Part shown: positions 61,998 to 64,000 of the stretch, piece after piece | Position numbering within the stretch: position 1 is the first letter of the stretch | Layout: each line of letters begins with the position of its first letter | Source: Pseudomonas sp. HN11 | GTDB lineage: Bacteria > Pseudomonadota > Gammaproteobacteria > Pseudomonadales > Pseudomonadaceae | NCBI RefSeq assembly: GCF_021390155.1 | Contig: NZ_CP089985.1 | Coordinates: forward strand, 2,181,001 to 2,245,000 | Direction of reading: 5' to 3' | Length of the DNA: 64,000 bases | Notes under the pieces: generated by a model | What the model saw: the letters and a program-made list of their open reading frames with translations, nothing else | Told to the model about the DNA's origin: nothing | The model's database searches: none | Program-made: the position numbers and the translations under genes

Positions 61998-63026
61998 ATG
62001 ACAGAGAGACCCGATCATGTCCGCAGCTTGAACCATTCCACCCAGGCATTGGAGCAGTTGGAGGCGACATTGCCACATATCTTCAAGAACATGCCCGGTA
62101 TACGGATGGCCTTCAAGTATGTGGTGAAGCAACTGCGAGAGAGCGTGAAGTTTCTGCTCCCCAACTGCGCGGAACTGGTTGACATGCGCGAACTGCGCCA
62201 GGCTCATGTCGACATGGCTCGGTTGCCGTATCCGGTGGTAGCCCTGGAAGCACCGTGGGTATTGCCGGACGGTGCGGGCGGCGACAAGTACGATGGTATC
62301 CGTTCATCCAGGCGCATTGCTCTGTGCCTGGTCATGACACCGGAAGTCGCGATCTGGCTGCCGGATACCCGTTGCTTCTTGAAAGAGCCGCTCGGCGGGG
62401 TAGTGGTGATTGCACTGTGCTGGGACGATTACACGGGGAAATGGAATCTGCCCCTGGGCGGTGTTTTCGTGCCCTATGACAATGAAGTCAGTGACTACGT
62501 CCCTGGCGAGGCAGAACTCTCCGTGCAACTGCTGTGCGAACGCTATTTGGCCGCAGGAGTTCCTCTAAGCCAGCTTCGGCAGTTTCGAGTGGCTCCATTC
62601 TTTGTCCTCCCTGAAATGGCGGCCGATGCACTGGCCCAAGCCTCGGAGAGCGAAGTGTCTGCGAGAATTTTGGCCGATACGAGCGATGAAGTGTCCATGC
62701 TGTTGCAAACCGGGGTGGTGCTCAACTGCGCTAATGTCACCACCTCGGAAATCGCCGCGCCAAAACTGATCAATCACAAACGCAAGGCCAAGGGCAAGCC
62801 GCCGTTGTTCAGCTATCGCGTTCTCCAAGTCAGCGCCCCACGCGCGCCTGGCGCTTCAAGTAGCGGCGGACAACATGCTTCGCCTCGCGCGCATCTGCGG
62901 CGCGGGCATATACGGCGGTTGGAGGAACGGACCATTTGGGTGCGACCTGCGATGGTCAACCCTGGGGCGGGTGCGACAGTGGGGAAGGTTGATAAGGATT
63001 ACGCAATACGGCTACCAACACTCTGA
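61998..63026 (+). CDS. Unknown protein with phage-like C-terminal motif
   Basis: 342 residues from ATG 61998, after GAGGAAG. N-terminal helices (QALEQLEATLPHIFKNMPGI), a mixed middle, and a C-terminus KPPLFSYRVLQVSAP..SPRAHLRRGHIRRLEERTIWVR..KDYAI. The HLRRGHIRRL..WVRP segment recurs in uncharacterised phage and prophage proteins, from memory. No catalytic motif seen. It starts ten bases after tssM, so it may be cotranscribed, but codon use and content do not mark it as T6SS. Not a known Tss protein. Confidence 0.7.
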   Translation: MTERPDHVRSLNHSTQALEQLEATLPHIFKNMPGIRMAFKYVVKQLRESVKFLLPNCAELVDMRELRQAHVDMARLPYPVVALEAPWVLPDGAGGDKYDGIRSSRRIALCLVMTPEVAIWLPDTRCFLKEPLGGVVVIALCWDDYTGKWNLPLGGVFVPYDNEVSDYVPGEAELSVQLLCERYLAAGVPLSQLRQFRVAPFFVLPEMAADALAQASESEVSARILADTSDEVSMLLQTGVVLNCANVTTSEIAAPKLINHKRKAKGKPPLFSYRVLQVSAPRAPGASSSGGQHASPRAHLRRGHIRRLEERTIWVRPAMVNPGAGATVGKVDKDYAIRLPTL

Positions 63027-63135
63027 AAGAAGAGAAGGTGAGACACACCGCTGCAGTTGTGTTCACCGGATGAGCGAGAAAGGAATCAGCCAGAGCTGAA
63101 GTTGAATTACCCGCAGATGAAATAGGACCCTATAC

Positions 63136-64000
63136 ATGGCAATCAAGCTACAAATGCTGACTGAACATCCGAACGAAATAGCGTTAATTGAGCGTTACTG
63201 GGCTGTCGATGAGTCAGGGCAATTCCTCGAAAAAGTGAGCGTTCTGGCTGATGTTATTCAAATGCCTCAGGGCGTTACGCTCGCCAGCTTCATCCGGCAA
63301 CGATGCACTGCATTTGATGAAAACCAGGTTTGTCCGCAGTGCGCAGAATTGATCGAAATCCGAAATCGCTCCGAGGCCAAAAAGGTTCCTCAGCGTTCGG
63401 CCAAACTTTGTACTTTTTGCCAAGACAAGCGCAATGCGATTGAGTTGGAAGTTAAAAAAGCGAAAGCGGAGGAGCTTGAAAGACGACTCGCAGAGTATTT
63501 CAGGAATCAACTGTCTAGAACCGTGGATTACGCTGGGATTGCGGATGGTCAAGTCTTACTTTTGTTGGCGCTGGACAGGGCGATTACGCCCAGGCTGACC
63601 AATGGTGGTTTCACGATAGGGGATTGCCGGGGGCTGGCACCTAGATACATTAGCGACTTTTTGAGTCAATTACGTGAGGCAGGTCTGATCCTCGAAGACC
63701 CGAACAAAGCCAAGCCTGGCACGTACTATTGGCAGCAGGACGAGATATGGGTGGTGAATACGCAGGTAGCTTATCGTTTGGCGCCGGATACGAAATTAGG
63801 GAGTGGTGAAGAGGTAATCCGCAGCCTATTGGACAGGGTATACACAGATAACGAAGGACTGTTCAACCTGTGGCTTGATTACTCAGTTGCTGATGTCATG
63901 TGCTATTTGGCCGATCAATGCGATCTGTACAACCATGCACTGTCTGAACATGAATTTGAAGAAATCAAAAGCAGCCTGCGCTCAGCATTGGAAATCTACA
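63136..64000 (+). CDS. Unknown protein with N-terminal zinc-ribbon-like Cys pairs (3' end beyond window)
   Basis: Open from ATG 63136 (AGGA nine bases upstream) to the window end, 288 codons so far. Residues about 61-95 hold two CxxC pairs (VCPQC and LCTFC) that could bind zinc, followed by a helical KKAKAEELERRLAEYF and a winged-helix-like region (FTIGDCRGLAPRYISDFLSQ). DNA or RNA binding is possible. Family not recognised. AT-richer than the T6SS genes. Confidence 0.65.
   Translation, partial: MAIKLQMLTEHPNEIALIERYWAVDESGQFLEKVSVLADVIQMPQGVTLASFIRQRCTAFDENQVCPQCAELIEIRNRSEAKKVPQRSAKLCTFCQDKRNAIELEVKKAKAEELERRLAEYFRNQLSRTVDYAGIADGQVLLLLALDRAITPRLTNGGFTIGDCRGLAPRYISDFLSQLREAGLILEDPNKAKPGTYYWQQDEIWVVNTQVAYRLAPDTKLGSGEEVIRSLLDRVYTDNEGLFNLWLDYSVADVMCYLADQCDLYNHALSEHEFEEIKSSLRSALEIY

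Overview
The window looks like chromosomal DNA of a Pseudomonas, most likely of the P. fluorescens group. This rests on GacA-UvrC-PgsA-tRNA-Gly in that order, GacA read from a TTG start, high GC third positions, and Pseudomonas-like T6SS and aromatic biosynthesis genes. Species cannot be fixed from sequence reading alone.

Layout. (1) 0.1-4.1 kb, minus strand: a signalling operon of a FecR-like periplasmic protein, a membrane sensor with a c-type heme motif and HAMP domain, a Ser/Thr kinase and a PP2C phosphatase. (2) 4.2-6.0 kb: an unassigned protein with a CNF/CheD-like Ser-Gly-Cys...His signature, a DUF3455 protein, and the decayed 3' end of an outer-membrane barrel gene. (3) 6.1-21.8 kb: a catabolic island. 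On the minus strand are an XRE-cupin regulator and a flavin/Fe-S oxidoreductase. On the plus strand are a class II aldolase, a TetR regulator, then enoyl-CoA hydratase, acyl-CoA dehydrogenase, ATP-grasp acyl-CoA ligase, an AruI-like ThDP decarboxylase, a five-component peptide-type ABC importer in four genes, and an NAD(P)H:quinone oxidoreductase. Two strong palindromes lie at the expected operator positions. (4) 21.8-23.3 kb, minus: DAHP synthase preceded by two tandem leader peptides, one ending in an aromatic-rich run before an intrinsic terminator, the other Tyr-rich and ending at a hairpin next to the ribosome binding site. (5) 23.5-28.7 kb: nitrilase-family hydrolase, GNAT acetyltransferase, a divergent pair of phage-type regulators, gacA, uvrC, pgsA and tRNA-Gly(GCC). 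(6) 28.7-34.3 kb: the ruin of an integrative conjugative element at the tRNA-Gly: broken tyrosine integrase, two truncated conjugation genes, small plasmid/ICE-type genes and decayed fragments. (7) 34.5-62 kb: a type VI secretion locus.

The T6SS is split into two divergent units. The minus unit runs tssB-C-E-F-G, an FHA-TssJ fusion, tssK, tssL, hcp, PAAR, vgrG, DUF2169, DUF4150, a nuclease effector and its YezG-type immunity gene, and ends at an internal vgrG fragment. The plus unit runs vasI-like, tssA, a vgrG with a C-terminal effector-binding-like domain, a Tle4-like lipase, its lipoprotein immunity partner and tssM. Sheath, baseplate, membrane complex, spike and two effector-immunity pairs are all present, but no ClpV (tssH) gene is in the window. 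After tssM come two genes of unknown function, the last cut by the window end.
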